Shown one piece after another: positions 55,237 through 63,748 of a DNA stretch of 64,000 nt; position 1 is the first letter of the stretch, and every line of letters begins with the position of its first letter. The notes below the pieces were generated by a model. The model had not been told where the DNA came from, ran no database searches, and saw only the letters and a list, made by a program, of their open reading frames with translations. Source of the DNA: Ga0077530 sp046293075 (GTDB taxonomy: Bacteria; Pseudomonadota; Alphaproteobacteria; Rhizobiales; Hyphomicrobiaceae); assembly GCA_046293075.1 (NCBI GenBank), contig JBKBPL010000012.1, forward strand, positions 1 to 64,000, given 5' to 3'. The position numbers and the translations under genes were made by a program.

Positions 55237-55767
55237 GTGAAGACATGGTGTGAACTGAGCCACCGGCTTGCCCTTGCGATGCTGGTCCTGCTTGCAGGTG
55301 CGGTTGCGGTGCGCGCGCAGCTCGGACCGGGCCAGGAGGGGACCGTCAAGTCGCAGCACGGCGACTGGCAGATCGTCTGCCGCCCGCCGCCGCCGGGCGC
55401 GAAGAACGAGACCTGCGCGCTCGTCCAGAGCGTTGCCGCCGAGGACCGCAACAATGTCGGCCTCACGGTCTACTTCCAGCGCTTCTCGAATGGCCAACAG
55501 GTGCTGCGCGTGTTCTCGCCGCTTGGCGTGCTGCTGCCGCCGGGCCTCGGCCTCAGGATCGACGGCAAGGACGTCGGCAGCGCGCCCTTCCTGCGTTGCC
55601 ACAGCTTCGCCTGCTACGCCCAGGTGGTCGCCGATGCGACGCTGATCGACCGCCTGTCCAAGGGCCAGTCGGCCGTGTTCATCATCTACCAGACGGAAGA
55701 GGCCGGCATCGGCATCCCCGTCTCGCTCAAGGGCTTTGCCGAAGGGCTGAAGGGCCTGGGGCAGTAA
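55237..55767 (+). CDS. Invasion-associated locus B (IalB) family protein
   Basis: A 176-aa exported protein of the IalB/DUF1471-unrelated IalB family common in Hyphomicrobiales. After a signal peptide ending AVAVRAQ come the typical HGDWQIVCRPPPPGA motif, ETCALVQSV, a VFSPLGVLLPPGLGLRIDG stretch and RCHSFACYAQV with paired cysteines likely forming disulfides. The start is a GTG at 55237 with AAGGA eight bases upstream; ATG 55279 would cut into the signal peptide. Its precise function outside Bartonella is not known. Divergent from frmA. Confidence 0.88.
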   Translation: MKTWCELSHRLALAMLVLLAGAVAVRAQLGPGQEGTVKSQHGDWQIVCRPPPPGAKNETCALVQSVAAEDRNNVGLTVYFQRFSNGQQVLRVFSPLGVLLPPGLGLRIDGKDVGSAPFLRCHSFACYAQVVADATLIDRLSKGQSAVFIIYQTEEAGIGIPVSLKGFAEGLKGLGQ

Positions 55768-55782
55768 GGGTGCGCACAAGCG

Positions 55783-56070
55783 ATGGACGACTTACTGGCG
55801 CCACTGTCGCGTTGGTACGACGCTCATTGAAAGGGCAACTGGGGGCACCAGGAAGGCGCTGTCATCGAGTCTTTTGACAATCCCGGATGGCGCCTTTGCG
55901 TTGGGCTGCGCGATGCCGAACCGTCCGGACGCGAATTCGCGGCAAAGGAAGTCGAGCGTTCCGAGCGAGATTGGGTGGTCTGCCGCTTAGTAAGCGAAAC
56001 ATTCGAGGGCGTTGGCGGACCTGAGAACTTGGCTGAGCCGTTGGAAACGTTCTTGTCTCGGGCGGAGATG
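55783..56070 (+). pseudogene. Imm53-family immunity protein pseudogene
   Basis: Reading from ATG 55783, the frame gives MDDLLAPLSRWYDAH, then an in-frame TGA at 55828-55830, then KGNWGHQEGAVIESFDNPGW and continues with DWVVCRLV and FEGVGGPENLAEPLETFL. This is the Imm53 pattern (WY..C.G.WEH..GI.IE.LDNPGW ... DW..C.V ... FEG.G.P.NL.E....F), with the TGA where the family has Cys, so a TGC-to-TGA change is likely. The natural stop is also lost: the frame runs on into the palindromic element at 56110. Imm53 proteins protect against toxins of interbacterial competition systems; no toxin gene is adjacent. Confidence 0.78.
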
Positions 56071-56109
56071 CCGCGGGAAGGACGATCTGTGGAGATACCG
56101 CGCCCTTCT

Positions 56110-56221
56110 CCTTCTCCCCGCTTGCGGGGAGAAGGTCGGGATGAGGGGTGGCCACACACGCGAACGTTTCCGGATGCCGCCGCCCCTCACCCTTGCCCTC
56201 TTCCCGCACGCGGGGAGAGGG
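56110..56221. repeat. Composite REP-like element (two facing palindromes)
   Basis: Left unit: perfect CCTTCTCCCCGC-TT-GCGGGGAGAAGG (56110-56135), then GGGATGAGGGG. Right unit: CCCCTCACCC (56183-56192), then CCCTCTTCCCGC-AC-GCGGGGAGAGGG (56196-56221). Same facing layout as at 34.3 and 53.8 kb. It lies between the Imm53 pseudogene and the leuD 3' end. Confidence 0.9.
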
Positions 56222-56230
56222 GAATAGCCA

Positions 56231-56842
56231 TCAGGCAGCCAGCCAGGGCTTTTCGGCGTTCTGGCGGCGCTCGTAGTCGTCGATCTGCTTCTCGTGCTCG
56301 AGCGTCAGGCCGATGTCGTCGAGGCCATTGAGCAAGCAGCGCTTGCGGAAGGGGTCGATGTCGAACGTGACCACGCCGCCATCGGGGCCGCGGATCTCCT
56401 GCTTTTCGAGGTCGATGGTGATGACCGCGTTCGCGCCGCGCGAGGCATCGTCCATCAGCTTGTCGACGTCCTCCTGCGGCAGCTTGATGGGCAGGATCCC
56501 GTTCTTGAAGCAGTTGTTATAGAAGATGTCGGCAAACGACGGCGCGATGATGCAGCGGATGCCGAAGTCGAGCAGCGCCCAGGGTGCGTGCTCGCGGCTT
56601 GAGCCGCAGCCGAAGTTCTCGCCCGTGACGAGGATCTGCGCCTTGCGGTAGGCTGGCTTGTTGAGGACGAAATCCGGGTTCTCCTTGCCGTTCTCGTCGT
56701 AGCGCACCTCCGCGAACGCGGCCTTACCGAGGCCGGTCCGCTTGATCGTTTTCAGGTAGTTCTTCGGGATGATCCGGTCGGTATCGATGTTGATGTCCGG
56801 CATCGGCGCCGCGACGCCGGTCAATTGGGTGAACTTTTCCAT
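56231..56842 (-). CDS. leuD: 3-isopropylmalate dehydratase small subunit
   Basis: A 203-aa swivelling subunit of isopropylmalate isomerase, which with the Fe-S LeuC subunit converts 2- to 3-isopropylmalate in leucine synthesis. The motifs FTQLTGVAAPMPDINIDTDR, IIPKNYLKTIKRTG, GENFGCGSSREHAPWALLDF and CIIAPSFADIFYNNCFKNGI are intact. leuC is not in the window. It ends nine bases from a palindromic element and is divergent from the OmpA-family gene, whose promoter at 57053 lies 211 bp from its start. Confidence 0.96.
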   Translation of the reverse strand: MEKFTQLTGVAAPMPDINIDTDRIIPKNYLKTIKRTGLGKAAFAEVRYDENGKENPDFVLNKPAYRKAQILVTGENFGCGSSREHAPWALLDFGIRCIIAPSFADIFYNNCFKNGILPIKLPQEDVDKLMDDASRGANAVITIDLEKQEIRGPDGGVVTFDIDPFRKRCLLNGLDDIGLTLEHEKQIDDYERRQNAEKPWLAA

Positions 56843-57052
56843 GGAAGGCCCGCTGCTCCCGAAGATGCGGCTCGATTTCGGCGGTAATGTCGATAGCGTG
56901 CCGGCCCGGTGCCGTCAACGCGCGCCGGCCCGATGGCGGCCACAGTGGGCCGGCTGCGGTGAGCGTGAGGCCGCCGTCGCCTAGTGCTCCAAATGACTGA
57001 AATTCCGTCATGTTCGTGCTTCGCGCGGGTCGGACGTTGTCCCCCTGCCGGC

Positions 57053-57081
57053 TTGGAAAGTGCGTGTGCCTTGTCTATAGT
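57053..57081 (+). promoter_or_regulatory. Sigma70-type promoter of the OmpA-family gene
   Basis: TTGGAA (57053-57058), a 17-bp spacer and TATAGT (57076-57081) match the housekeeping consensus well. Transcription would begin near 57088, leaving an untranslated leader of about 190 nt before the chosen start at 57277; an ATG at 57133 would shorten that. The rest of the 434-bp gap to leuD shows nothing else recognised. Confidence 0.6.
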
Positions 57082-57276
57082 GGCGGGCAAAACGAGACTT
57101 CCGATGAGGTCCCGCCTTCGCGCGAAGGCCGAATGACCGCGCAGGAGTGCTCTGCGCGAGAGCACGCGGTGCGCGCCTGCGGGCCGTTGTCGGGCGAACG
57201 GCCGGCAAGGGGGGCGATCGACGTTGAGGGCGCGACACGGGCCTCAGGCGGCGCTGTTGCTCGGAGTGGGGACGGC

Positions 57277-59796
57277 ATGAAGTGCAATCCGTTACGTTGG
57301 CTGCTCGGGATCATCCCGATCCTGCTGCTGGCCGGAGTCGCCTTGGTCAGCGAGCGCGCGCGCATCGAGAAGGATCTGGCCGAGCGGACTCGGCAGGCGC
57401 TCAACGAGGCCGGTCTCGGTTGGGCGAGCGCGACGTTCGAGGGGCGGGATGCCGTCTTGAGCGGTCTTGCGACGGAGGAAACGGATCCGGGCCTCGCGGC
57501 CGCGACCGTGGCGGGCACGCATGGCGTGCGGATCGTCCGCAATGAGGCGGGACTCATCGACCGGGCCGAGCGGTATGAATGGACCGCCACGAAGCGTGAG
57601 GGCCGTGTGCGTCTGGGCGGCCTGGTGCCCAATGAGAAGACGCGCCGTGAGATCATCGGCCTTGCCCGCGCAACCTTTCCAAGCAGCGAGATCGCCGATC
57701 GGCTGACGCTGGCGCGCGGCGCGCCAGCGCTGGACATCTGGCTCGGCGGCGTCGGCTTCGCCCTCAAGCAGCTCACGCTTCTGAAGACGGGCACCATTCG
57801 CCTTGAGGGGACCGAGCTCACGGTCGCCGGCGAGGCGCTCGATGCGGCAAGCTACCGGGCGCTGAAGTCGTCGCTGGCCGGCGGCTTGCCACCCGGCATC
57901 AGCCTCAAGGCCGACCGGGTCGAGCCGGCGGTCATGGCGCCCTATGTCTGGACGGCGCGGCTTGCCGATGGTCAGCTCGACCTGCGCGGCGCGGTCCCGA
58001 GCGACCAGGCGCGCGAGGCACTCTTGGCGGCCGCCAAGCAGCAGTCTGCGAAGGTGCGGCCGATGGACGGGATGGCGCCGGCACGCGGCGAGCCCGATGG
58101 CTGGCTAACCGTGGCGCAGGTCGTCCTGAGGGAGCTTCTGCGGCTTGAGGAGGGCGCCGCAGAGCTGCGCGACCAGGCCGTGACGATCAGCGGCGTCGCG
58201 CAGCACGAAGCGACCGCCGAGGATGTCCGCGCGAAGCTCAAGGACGGCGTGTCTGCCCCGTACCGGGTGGCCGATCGCATTACGTTCCGCGAGCCGACGA
58301 TCAAGCCGATCGCCTCGTATCGGACGGCGATGGCGCTGGAGGACGGTGCCATCACGATGGTGGGCTACGTGCCCAGCGAGGCCGCACGGGCGGCACTCAT
58401 CAGCCTTGTGCAGGCCCGCTTGTCGGGCGTGCGCGTCATCGATCAGCTCGAGCTCGGCGCAGGCGCGCCGGCGGGCTGGCAGCAGTGCCTCGATGTTGGT
58501 CTGACGGCACTCGCCAAGCTCGGCGGGGGCCGCCTCGATCTCACCATCCGCCGGCTGCTCATCGAAGGCATGACCGATAACGAGGCTGTCGCGCGGGCAC
58601 TTCCAGGAGAGCTGCAGAGTGCGGCTGGCCGCGATTGCGATACCGAGGCGCGGCTCGTGCTCAAGGCCCCGCCGGAGCCCAATCTGCGCTGGTCGGCACA
58701 GGCTGGCGCGCAGGGCGACGTGATCCTCGAGGGGCAGGTGCCGGGGGCGGACGTCCGCGATCAGTTGATGTCGGCGGCCGCGCGGCTCTTTGACGGCCGC
58801 GGAATTGTCGACCGCATGGAGATCGTTGATGCGCCCTCCCAGAAGTGGGCGCGCGCCGCCATCGCCGGGCTGACGCAGTTGGCGCGGCTGAGGCTCGGCC
58901 GCGCCGAGATCATCGACCAGACGCTGCGCCTCGAAGGAGAGGCTCGGGACGTGGCCGCGCAGGCGGCCGTTCGCGATGCGCTCGGGCGCGATGTGCCGGA
59001 AGGCTACGCGGCGCGCGAGGCGGTCGACGTGCGATCCGATGCGGTGATTGCCGCCGAGGAGCTGGCCCGGCGAACGGCGGAGGAAAGTGCCAAGAAGCGC
59101 GCGGCAGCCGAAGCCGAGGCGCGCCGGCGCGCCGAAGAGGAGGCCCGCCGGCAGGCCGAGGAGGAAGCACGGCGCGCCGCCGAGGCGGCTGAGGCGCGGG
59201 CGCGCGCCGAAGCTGAGGCGCGACAGCGTGCCGAGGAGGAAACGCGGCAGCGGCTGGCGGAGGAAGCGCGCCGTGCTGCCGAGGCGGTGGCCCGCGAGCG
59301 CGCCGAAGCCGAAGCGAAGCAACGTGCCGAGGCCGAGGCGCGGCGGCAGGCTGAAGAGGCCGCGCGTCAGGCGCGCGAGGCGGCCGCGCTCAAGGCTGCA
59401 GAGGAGCAGGCGCGCAAGGATGCAGCGGCCGAGGTCTGCCAGAGGGCCCTGCGCACGGTCTCGCGCGAAGGCGTGATCCTCTTTGCCCGCGCGAGCGCCG
59501 AGCTCGACCGCAGCAGCCTGCCGACATTGCGCCTGTTGGCCGAGGCGGCCGAGGCCTGCCCCGACGTCATCATCGAGATCGAAGGCCATACCGACGCCGA
59601 GGGCACCGACGAGCGCAACCAGCCACTATCGGAACGGCGCGCCCAGGCCGTCGCCGACTATCTGGCCGAAAGGGGGGTGCCGGCGGAGCGCCTGAAGGCC
59701 GTCGGCTACGGCGCCTCGCGTCCCGTGGCGCCGAATGACACGCGGGAGAACATGGCCCGCAACCGCCGCATCGAGTTCACCGTCAAGGCGAAGTGA
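57277..59796 (+). CDS. OmpA-family envelope protein with BON-like repeats and long coiled coil
   Basis: An 839-aa protein. Residues 5-27 form a membrane anchor or signal (LRWLLGIIPILLLAGVALVS). Residues about 30-590 contain several repeats of a BON-like fold, each with a hydrophobic strand ending in a V-x-G-x-VP pattern (for example VRLGGLVPNE, LDLRGAVPSD, ITMVGYVPSE, VILEGQVPGA). Residues about 591-715 are an A/E/R/K coiled coil. The C-terminus (about 733-835) is an OmpA peptidoglycan-binding domain: IEGHTDAEGTDERN, LSERRAQAVADYL and NRRIEFTV. It likely tethers the inner membrane to peptidoglycan. A good promoter precedes it; the start at 57277 is preferred for the anchor. Confidence 0.88.
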   Translation: MKCNPLRWLLGIIPILLLAGVALVSERARIEKDLAERTRQALNEAGLGWASATFEGRDAVLSGLATEETDPGLAAATVAGTHGVRIVRNEAGLIDRAERYEWTATKREGRVRLGGLVPNEKTRREIIGLARATFPSSEIADRLTLARGAPALDIWLGGVGFALKQLTLLKTGTIRLEGTELTVAGEALDAASYRALKSSLAGGLPPGISLKADRVEPAVMAPYVWTARLADGQLDLRGAVPSDQAREALLAAAKQQSAKVRPMDGMAPARGEPDGWLTVAQVVLRELLRLEEGAAELRDQAVTISGVAQHEATAEDVRAKLKDGVSAPYRVADRITFREPTIKPIASYRTAMALEDGAITMVGYVPSEAARAALISLVQARLSGVRVIDQLELGAGAPAGWQQCLDVGLTALAKLGGGRLDLTIRRLLIEGMTDNEAVARALPGELQSAAGRDCDTEARLVLKAPPEPNLRWSAQAGAQGDVILEGQVPGADVRDQLMSAAARLFDGRGIVDRMEIVDAPSQKWARAAIAGLTQLARLRLGRAEIIDQTLRLEGEARDVAAQAAVRDALGRDVPEGYAAREAVDVRSDAVIAAEELARRTAEESAKKRAAAEAEARRRAEEEARRQAEEEARRAAEAAEARARAEAEARQRAEEETRQRLAEEARRAAEAVARERAEAEAKQRAEAEARRQAEEAARQAREAAALKAAEEQARKDAAAEVCQRALRTVSREGVILFARASAELDRSSLPTLRLLAEAAEACPDVIIEIEGHTDAEGTDERNQPLSERRAQAVADYLAERGVPAERLKAVGYGASRPVAPNDTRENMARNRRIEFTVKAK

Positions 59797-59816
59797 TTTC
59801 ACGCGAGGGTCCGCCG

Positions 59817-59918
59817 ATGGATTACCTGCTGCAGCACATGATCTTCTACGTGGCCTGCGCCTTCCTGCTCGGTGTGTTTGTCGGCTGGAGCACATGCTCC
59901 CGGCGCACGGATCGCTGA
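59817..59918 (+). CDS. 33-aa membrane peptide
   Basis: A 33-aa open frame, MDYLLQHMIFYVACAFLLGV followed by FVGWSTCSRRTDR, with one membrane helix and a basic C-terminus. GAGGG lies seven bases before the ATG. It sits 20 bp after the OmpA-family stop and 41 bp before the HhH protein, whose own N-terminal helix (LLILTVAYFAGCIVGCL) resembles this one. The layout suggests a co-expressed small subunit. No family name recognised. Confidence 0.6.
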   Translation: MDYLLQHMIFYVACAFLLGVFVGWSTCSRRTDR

Positions 59919-59959
59919 GCGATGAGCAGATCGGGTACGGTGGTTCGGAGTGCACTTGG

Positions 59960-61504
59960 ATGATCGCGCTGACGTGGCAGACGCTGCTCATACTGACGGT
60001 CGCGTATTTCGCGGGCTGCATCGTCGGCTGTCTCGCCCGCAAGCTTTCTGGCGCGAGGCCGGTCGCCACTGCGGAGCCCGCAGTGCAGGCGGCGGCGCCA
60101 GTTCCCGCGCAAGCACCAGTCCCGCGTGAGGTGAGCCGAACGGCCGTCGCCCCCGTGCCGGCCGCGGAGGCGGCGGCGCCCGTCGAGCGTCCAGCGCCGG
60201 ACGCGACACCGCAACCGGCCTTCCGCCGCGCTGACCACGATACGCCGGAGGACGTGCCGCCCCCGGAGCCGGCGGCCCCCGAGCCGGCACCACCCGCGCG
60301 GCCGGCGCCCATAAAGGCGGTGGAGGTCCCGCCGCCGGCTGCGGTGGCGCCGCCCGTGTCGGCGGCCGAGGCCGTGGCCGCTGCCGTGGCCGAGAGAATG
60401 GCCGTGCCGACGCCGCCAGTGGCGCCTGAGCCGGTCGCCCCGGTTGCGGGCGACGACTTCACGCGCATCCGCGCAATCGACGCCGAGCTGGCGGCAAAGC
60501 TCAACGACCTCGGTGTGACCCGGTATGCCGAGATTGCGGCGTGGCGCAGCGACGACGTGCACACGGTGAGCGCGGCACTCGGATTAAGTGGTCGTATCGA
60601 GCGAGAGAACTGGATCGAGCAGGCGCAGATTCTGGCGCGCGGCGGGGCAACCGCCTATGCCACTGGACTTGCGAGTGGCACGCTGAGAGCCGCGGCGGCC
60701 GAGGTTGTTCCGTCACCGCCTGAGCGCGGTCCGGACGTTGCCGCGCGAGCGGCGTTTGCGGAGCCGCGCCGGGAGGCGCTGGCGCCGCCGCCTGCGCCGG
60801 CCAAGGTCAGTGATCGGGACAATCTGCAGCGCATTGGCGGCATCAGCGCCGAGATCGAGGACATGCTGAGCGCGCACGATATCACGCGGTACTCGCAGAT
60901 CGCGGGCTGGAGCGCTGCCGATGTGCAGCGCGTGGAGGGGCTGCTCGGCTTCAGCGGTCGGATCAGCCGGGAGAACTGGATCGAGCAGGCGCAGATCCTC
61001 GCGCGCGGCGGTGCCACGGCCTATTCGCGGGCCTTCGACGAGCGCGGCGGCCCGCCCGCACCCATGGCGGTGCCGCCGACATCGCACGCGCTTGGCCCTC
61101 CGCCGGCGGCCCCTCTACCACAGCCTGCGCCCTCGCCCGCAGCCGAGCCTGCCCTCACCGAAAGCCGCGCCGCAGAGCGCGTGGCGGATCTCTCCGGTAT
61201 GCGTTCGGTGCGCTCGGAAGCGTTCCGCGCCCCTGACAGCATGGCCGCAGGACCTGCTGCCAAGGTCGACGACCTGAAGCGCATTCGGGGCATCGGCCTG
61301 CTGATCGAGCGCAAGCTCAATGCGATGGGCGTCTCGACCTACGAGCAGATTGCCAACTGGACGGCCGAGGATGTGGGAACGGTCAATGCGAGGCTCGAGT
61401 TCAAAGGGCGGATCGAGCGCGAGAACTGGATCGAGCAGGCGCGCATTCTCGCCTCCGGCGGCCAGACCGACTTCTCGCGTCGCTTCGAGCGCGGCGAGAC
61501 CTGA
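59960..61504 (+). CDS. Membrane protein with three helix-hairpin-helix repeats
   Basis: A 514-aa protein: an N-terminal membrane helix (about 4-26), a Pro/Ala-rich linker, then three copies of a helix-hairpin-helix (DUF4332-like) domain near residues 163-233, 284-357 and 435-510, separated by linkers. Each copy has a DD/DNLxRIRGI start, a WxxxDV middle and the near-identical ending GRIERENWIEQAQILARGG. The same domain is known as a C-terminal extension of NuoE and of ribosomal L21 proteins in alphaproteobacteria. A membrane anchor plus three copies could bind DNA or protein at the membrane; that is inference. It follows the OmpA-family gene and a 33-aa peptide. Confidence 0.85.
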   Translation: MIALTWQTLLILTVAYFAGCIVGCLARKLSGARPVATAEPAVQAAAPVPAQAPVPREVSRTAVAPVPAAEAAAPVERPAPDATPQPAFRRADHDTPEDVPPPEPAAPEPAPPARPAPIKAVEVPPPAAVAPPVSAAEAVAAAVAERMAVPTPPVAPEPVAPVAGDDFTRIRAIDAELAAKLNDLGVTRYAEIAAWRSDDVHTVSAALGLSGRIERENWIEQAQILARGGATAYATGLASGTLRAAAAEVVPSPPERGPDVAARAAFAEPRREALAPPPAPAKVSDRDNLQRIGGISAEIEDMLSAHDITRYSQIAGWSAADVQRVEGLLGFSGRISRENWIEQAQILARGGATAYSRAFDERGGPPAPMAVPPTSHALGPPPAAPLPQPAPSPAAEPALTESRAAERVADLSGMRSVRSEAFRAPDSMAAGPAAKVDDLKRIRGIGLLIERKLNAMGVSTYEQIANWTAEDVGTVNARLEFKGRIERENWIEQARILASGGQTDFSRRFERGET

Positions 61505-61508
61505 GCCA

Positions 61509-62189
61509 CTATAGAAGCGTTTCGCGGAGCGGCTCGATCAGGTCCGGGCCCTCGTTGCGGGCATTGTTGAGGCGCGGATTGACCGCGACGTGCTCGAGGA
61601 GACCGTCCGGCGCCGGGCGCAGCATTTCAGCAGCCATCTCGGCGGAGAAGTCGCGGGTGTCGAGCCAGGCGTCGAAGTGCTCGGGCAATAGGATCGCGGG
61701 CATGCGGTCGTGGAGCAGCGCGATGGCCTCATTGGCAGGGACGGTCAGGATCGCCATGGTGTCGATCTCGCTGCCGTCGGCGCCGAGCCAGCTCTCCCAG
61801 AGCCCGGCGAAGGCCATGAGGCCGCCGTCCCGCGGGCGGACTAGGTGCGGCTGGCGGGCGCCGGGCTTGCCGGTCCACTCATAGAAGCCGTTGGCCGGCA
61901 CGAGGCAGCGGCGGTGGCGCATGGCACCGCGGAAGGAGGCCTTTTCGGCAGCACTTTCGGCCCGGGCATTGATCAGGAGCGGCAGGCGGGCCGGGTCCTT
62001 CGCCCAGGACGGGATCAGCCCCCAGCGGACAAGCGCCAGCTCGCGTGCGCGGGCGTGGTCGAGGCGGACGATGAGCACCGGCTGGGTCGGGGCGATGTTG
62101 TAGCGTGGCGGGAAGGGCTCGCCGTTCGCCACCCTGAAGTACGCCCGTACAGCCTCGAGCGGCGACGTCAAATTATAGCGCGAGCACAT
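61509..62189 (-). CDS. SOS response-associated peptidase/HMCES-like (SRAP) protein
   Basis: A 226-aa SRAP-family protein (YedK/HMCES) that covalently caps abasic sites in single-stranded DNA. The catalytic set lines up with E. coli YedK: Cys2 directly after Met, Asn74 (LLINARAES), Glu104 (NGFYEW) and His160 (ALLHDRMP). Its stop lies four bases from the HhH gene stop, so the two converge. No LexA-type box was recognised upstream. Confidence 0.94.
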   Translation of the reverse strand: MCSRYNLTSPLEAVRAYFRVANGEPFPPRYNIAPTQPVLIVRLDHARARELALVRWGLIPSWAKDPARLPLLINARAESAAEKASFRGAMRHRRCLVPANGFYEWTGKPGARQPHLVRPRDGGLMAFAGLWESWLGADGSEIDTMAILTVPANEAIALLHDRMPAILLPEHFDAWLDTRDFSAEMAAEMLRPAPDGLLEHVAVNPRLNNARNEGPDLIEPLRETLL

Positions 62190-62338
62190 GAACTTGCTCC
62201 TCGAGGTCAGCGCGGCCGGCGGCTCTCCCCAGCCATGCGCGCCGCGCCCTTGGGAATGGCTCCTTCTTGCTCTAACGTCCCGCGCAAATCAAACCCCGTG
62301 CGCCCGCGGCAGCGCGGGGGCCAGCCCAAGGACCTGCC

Positions 62339-63748
62339 ATGACGCGTGAAACGGCCGTAGCCCGTGCCCTCGCCTACTTCGACGACCGGCCCAATGGCTA
62401 TTTTGCGGATCTGGCGCGCTGGGTCGCAGTGCCGACCGAGAGCCAGAATCCGGAGCGGCTCGGCGTGCTCGCGGCGTACCTGGAGACCGTGGTCAGCCCC
62501 GAACTGGAAGCACTTGGCTACACGACCAAGATCTATCCCAATCCCCTCGCTGGCTGCGGTCCGGTGCTGCTTGCGACCCGCATCGAAGATCCGCGCCTGC
62601 CGACCTTCATCGCCTATGGCCACGGCGACGTCGTGCTCGGAATGGAAGGGCGGTGGGCGCAGGGCCGCGATCCCTGGAAGCTCTCCTTCGAGGATGAGCG
62701 CGTCTATGGCCGCGGGGTGGCCGACAACAAGGGCCAGACGCTCGTCCATGTCGCGGCGCTGCGCGAGGTCATTAAGGCGCGCGGCGGCAAGCTCGGCTTC
62801 AACCACAAGTTCCTCATCGAGACCGGCGAGGAGAACGGCTCGAAGGGCCTCAAGGAGATCGTGGAGGCCAACAAGGCGGACTTTGCCGCCGACGGCTTCC
62901 TCGCCTCGGATGGCCCGCGCACGGAGATCGGACGGCCCAACATCACGCTCGGCAATCGCGGCTGCTGCAACTTCACGCTGAGCGTGGATCTGCGCGAGGG
63001 CGGGCATCATTCAGGCAACTGGGGCGGATTGCTCGCCAATCCGGGCATCATTCTTGCCCACGCGATCGCGAGCATTACCGATGCGCACGGCCGTATTCAG
63101 GTTCAAGGCTGGCGGCCGCAGATCCCGACGCACGTGCGCGATGTGCTGACGGGCATCGATCGCGACGGCGGCCCGCGCGCGCCGACGATCGACGACGACT
63201 GGGGTGAGCCAGGTCTCAGCCGCATCGAGAAGGTCTCGGCCTTCAATTCTTTCGAGGTGCTGGCCTTCGAGACCGGCAACCCCGCCAAGCCCGTCAATGC
63301 CGTGCCGCCCAAGGCGCGCGCGGTGTGCGCGCTGCGCTACGTCGTCGGCACCGACGAACACGCCATAGAGTGCAATCTGCGCCGCCACCTCGATGCGCGG
63401 GGCTTTGCGCAGGTCAAGATCGAGCCGCCGCCGGCGAGCAACAACGGGCGCTTCTATGCGAGCCGCACCGACCACCGCCACCCCTGGGCGCAGTGGGTCA
63501 AAGGCGCGGTCGAGCGCAACTCGAACCAGCCCTGCGGCATCCTGCCGAACGGCGGCGGTTCCAACATGACGTACATCCTGCAGTACATCGTCGGCATGCC
63601 GTGCGCGTGGCTGCCGCTGAGCTATGCCGGTTGTTCGCAGCACGCGCCCGACGAGCACATTCTGGTGCCGCTGATGCGCGAGGGCCTGCGCCACGTGACG
63701 GGCATCTACTGGGACCTCGGTGACGAAAAGACGGGCTATCGGCCATGA
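62339..63748 (+). CDS. M20-family metallopeptidase/amidohydrolase
   Basis: A 469-aa M20 enzyme. Zinc ligands and catalytic residues are present: His95-x-Asp97 in YGHGDVV, Asp129 in GRGVADNKGQ, the Glu pair in ETGEENGS, and a late His in AGCSQHAPDEH. The lid domain is inserted as usual. Such enzymes act on dipeptides, N-acyl amino acids or carbamoyl compounds. It overlaps the next amidase gene by four bases (ATGA), so the two probably work together in degrading an amide. Confidence 0.92.
   Translation: MTRETAVARALAYFDDRPNGYFADLARWVAVPTESQNPERLGVLAAYLETVVSPELEALGYTTKIYPNPLAGCGPVLLATRIEDPRLPTFIAYGHGDVVLGMEGRWAQGRDPWKLSFEDERVYGRGVADNKGQTLVHVAALREVIKARGGKLGFNHKFLIETGEENGSKGLKEIVEANKADFAADGFLASDGPRTEIGRPNITLGNRGCCNFTLSVDLREGGHHSGNWGGLLANPGIILAHAIASITDAHGRIQVQGWRPQIPTHVRDVLTGIDRDGGPRAPTIDDDWGEPGLSRIEKVSAFNSFEVLAFETGNPAKPVNAVPPKARAVCALRYVVGTDEHAIECNLRRHLDARGFAQVKIEPPPASNNGRFYASRTDHRHPWAQWVKGAVERNSNQPCGILPNGGGSNMTYILQYIVGMPCAWLPLSYAGCSQHAPDEHILVPLMREGLRHVTGIYWDLGDEKTGYRP

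Noticed and set aside
55828..55830. TGA as selenocysteine in the Imm53-like frame
   Set aside because: The position is Cys in the family, but no SECIS-like hairpin was seen after it and the gene has also lost its stop; a nonsense mutation is simpler.
56071..56331. Open frames through the palindromic element on both strands
   Set aside because: Sequences such as LSPQAGRG arise whenever these REP-like palindromes are translated; they are not genes.
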